Shown in pieces: positions 6,406 through 7,179 of a stretch of DNA of 7,179 nt; within the stretch, counting starts at the first letter, position 1, and each line of letters starts with the position of its first letter. Location: positions 1 to 7,179 of the forward strand of contig JAYUOW010000339.1 of NCBI GenBank assembly GCA_043760555.1, written 5' to 3'. The notes under the pieces were generated by a model. It saw only the letters and a list, made by a program, of their open reading frames with translations. It did no database searches and had not been told where the DNA came from. The DNA comes from JANMDR01 sp043760555. Lineage in GTDB: Bacteria; Pseudomonadota; Gammaproteobacteria; Burkholderiales; Usitatibacteraceae. A program made the translations under genes and the position numbers.

Positions 6406-6909
6406 TTAGAACGGAATATCGTCATCCATGTCGTCAAACTTAGCCGGCGCACTTTTAGCGGCCGCTGGTTTGGCCGAAGCTGAGGGAGCGCTAGCGGAAC
6501 CGCCAGCCCGATTACCGTAATCGCCTGACGGCGCGCCACCTTGAGAACCAGCGGCCGGGCCGCCTTCGCCCATGCCTTGGCGTCCGCCGAGCATTTGCAT
6601 CGCATCGGCTGTTACTTCCGTGGTGTATTTATCCTGACCGTCTTTGTCTTGCCATTTGCGGGTACGTAGGCGGCCTTCAACGTAAACTTGACTGCCTTTT
6701 TTAAGATATTCGCCCGCAATTTCGGCCAATTTATTAAAAAACACCACGCGATGCCATTCGGTCGCTTCTTGTTTTTCGCCCGCTTTATCTTTCCACGTCG
6801 ACGTGGTGGCAATAGAAATATTGGTGATAGCACCGCCTTCAGGCATATAACGCACCTCAGGATCGCGCCCTAAATTACCGACCAAAATTACTTTATTTAC
6901 AGAAGCCAT
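6406..6909 (-). CDS. ssb: Single-stranded DNA-binding protein
   Basis: SSB coats single-stranded DNA as a tetramer during replication, recombination and repair and recruits partner enzymes through its C-terminal tip. The 167-residue product has the OB-fold in about residues 1-108: MASVNKVILVGNLGRDPEVR, WHRVVFFNKLAEIAGEYLKK and GSQVYVEGRLRTRKWQDKDG. Trp39, Trp52 and Trp86 match in order the DNA-stacking W40, W54 and W88 of E. coli SSB. A flexible Gly/Ser/Pro/Ala linker (about 108-157) leads to the acidic tip DDMDDDIPF, the intact partner-binding peptide. The ATG at 6909 is preceded by AGGA with a six-base spacer and by a run of eight A on the coding strand. There is no sign of truncation. It is slightly shorter than the 178-residue E. 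coli protein because of the linker. Confidence 0.98.
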   Translation of the reverse strand: MASVNKVILVGNLGRDPEVRYMPEGGAITNISIATTSTWKDKAGEKQEATEWHRVVFFNKLAEIAGEYLKKGSQVYVEGRLRTRKWQDKDGQDKYTTEVTADAMQMLGGRQGMGEGGPAAGSQGGAPSGDYGNRAGGSASAPSASAKPAAAKSAPAKFDDMDDDIPF

Positions 6910-6992
6910 GAGTTTTCCTGTTTTTTTTGTGGAACTAATCAGCCCGCAAAAGCCGCTAAGCGGACGTGACGGTGCTAAAACCTAAGTCCGAC

Positions 6993-6998
6993 ATAATA
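6993..6998 (-). promoter_or_regulatory. Candidate -10 element of an ssb promoter
   Basis: On the minus strand TATTAT differs from TATAAT at one position and stands about 84 bases before the ssb start. No good -35 hexamer is found at 16-18 bases upstream, where AAGCTG lies at the optimum, so the promoter would be weak or activator-dependent. The rest of the 144-base gap (6910-7053) holds inverted repeats and no gene that I can support. Confidence 0.35.
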
Positions 6999-7015
6999 GC
7001 GCAAAGCAGCCATTT

Positions 7016-7029
7016 CAGCTTAAAAGCTG
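7016..7029. repeat. Short inverted repeat upstream of ssb
   Basis: The halves cagctt and aagctg are separated by two bases and lie just upstream of the candidate ssb -10 element, roughly where an activator or repressor could bind. It does not match the LexA box pattern CTGT-N8-ACAG. It could also be a chance dyad. Confidence 0.4.
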
Positions 7030-7053
7030 CGTAACAAAAGCTTTCAATGACGT

Positions 7054-7179
7054 TTAACGCACATCTGCCGCAAAGCAATACCCAACCCCGCGTTCAGTGC
7101 GGATTAGCTTCGGTTCTTTAGGGTCAACTTCAATTTTTTGACGCAGGCGTAATATTTGCACGTCAATGGAGCGATCAAA
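7054..7179 (-). CDS. OmpR/PhoB-family response regulator, C-terminal fragment
   Basis: Only the last 41 codons plus the TAA stop lie in the window, the rest continuing past the right edge. The tail reads FDRSIDVQILRLRQKIEVD followed by PKEPKLIRTERGVGYCFA and ends in ADVR. This is the end of the OmpR-type winged-helix DNA-binding domain: the recognition helix (RSIDVQILRLRQKI) and the C-terminal beta hairpin (LIRTERGVGY) are both evident. Such proteins are phosphorylated by a sensor kinase on an N-terminal receiver domain, which is not visible here. I cannot assign the specific regulator or its targets. It is co-directional with ssb, 144 bases upstream of it, with no clear terminator between, so partial read-through into ssb is possible. 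Confidence 0.92.
   Translation of the reverse strand, partial: FDRSIDVQILRLRQKIEVDPKEPKLIRTERGVGYCFAADVR

Noticed and set aside
6612..6833. Basic 73-codon minus-strand frame within ssb
   Set aside because: It is an out-of-frame shadow of ssb, rich in Lys and Arg because of the codon shift, with no family match.

Overview
The window looks like an ordinary chromosomal stretch of a betaproteobacterium. The grounds are the protein families, which resemble betaproteobacterial versions (a DUF3025 gene overlapping the end of pyrC, a short LpoA/LppC-type protein, an OmpR-type regulator tail), and the familiar rsmI / LpoA-like / yraN / BON-lipoprotein neighbourhood. Base composition is moderate, with frequent TTA leucine codons and three GTG starts. 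I cannot name a genus. No mobile element, tRNA, rRNA or CRISPR array is visible, and coding density is high.

Block 1 (about 1-2456, minus strand) is a compact run rsmI -> pyrC -> DUF3025 gene, in which each gene overlaps the next by 11-19 bases, suggesting one transcript with translational coupling. It joins 16S rRNA C1402 2'-O-methylation (RsmI), the third step of pyrimidine synthesis (PyrC) and a protein of unknown function cut by the window edge. Block 2 (about 2513-4911, plus strand) diverges from a 56-base shared gap. It holds an exported LpoA/LppC-type periplasmic protein, yraN (stop and start overlapping by one base) and a two-BON-domain DolP/YraP-like envelope lipoprotein, ending in a strong stem-loop at 4931-4964 that can work in both directions. 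The SIS-domain gene (diaA/gmhA type) that often lies between yraN and the BON gene is absent.

Block 3 (about 4985-7179, minus strand) reads, in transcription order, the last 41 residues of an OmpR/PhoB-family response regulator, a 144-base gap with a candidate promoter and inverted repeats, ssb, and a 440-residue lipoprotein made of four DUF4397-like repeats that converges on the same terminator.

I do not see a convincing new biological system. The points most worth a second look are the DUF4397-like four-repeat lipoprotein placed after ssb, the missing SIS gene, the LpoA-type protein that seems to lack a lipidation cysteine, the atypical lipobox of the DolP-like protein, and an 18-base perfect hexamer repeat in the start of pyrC.
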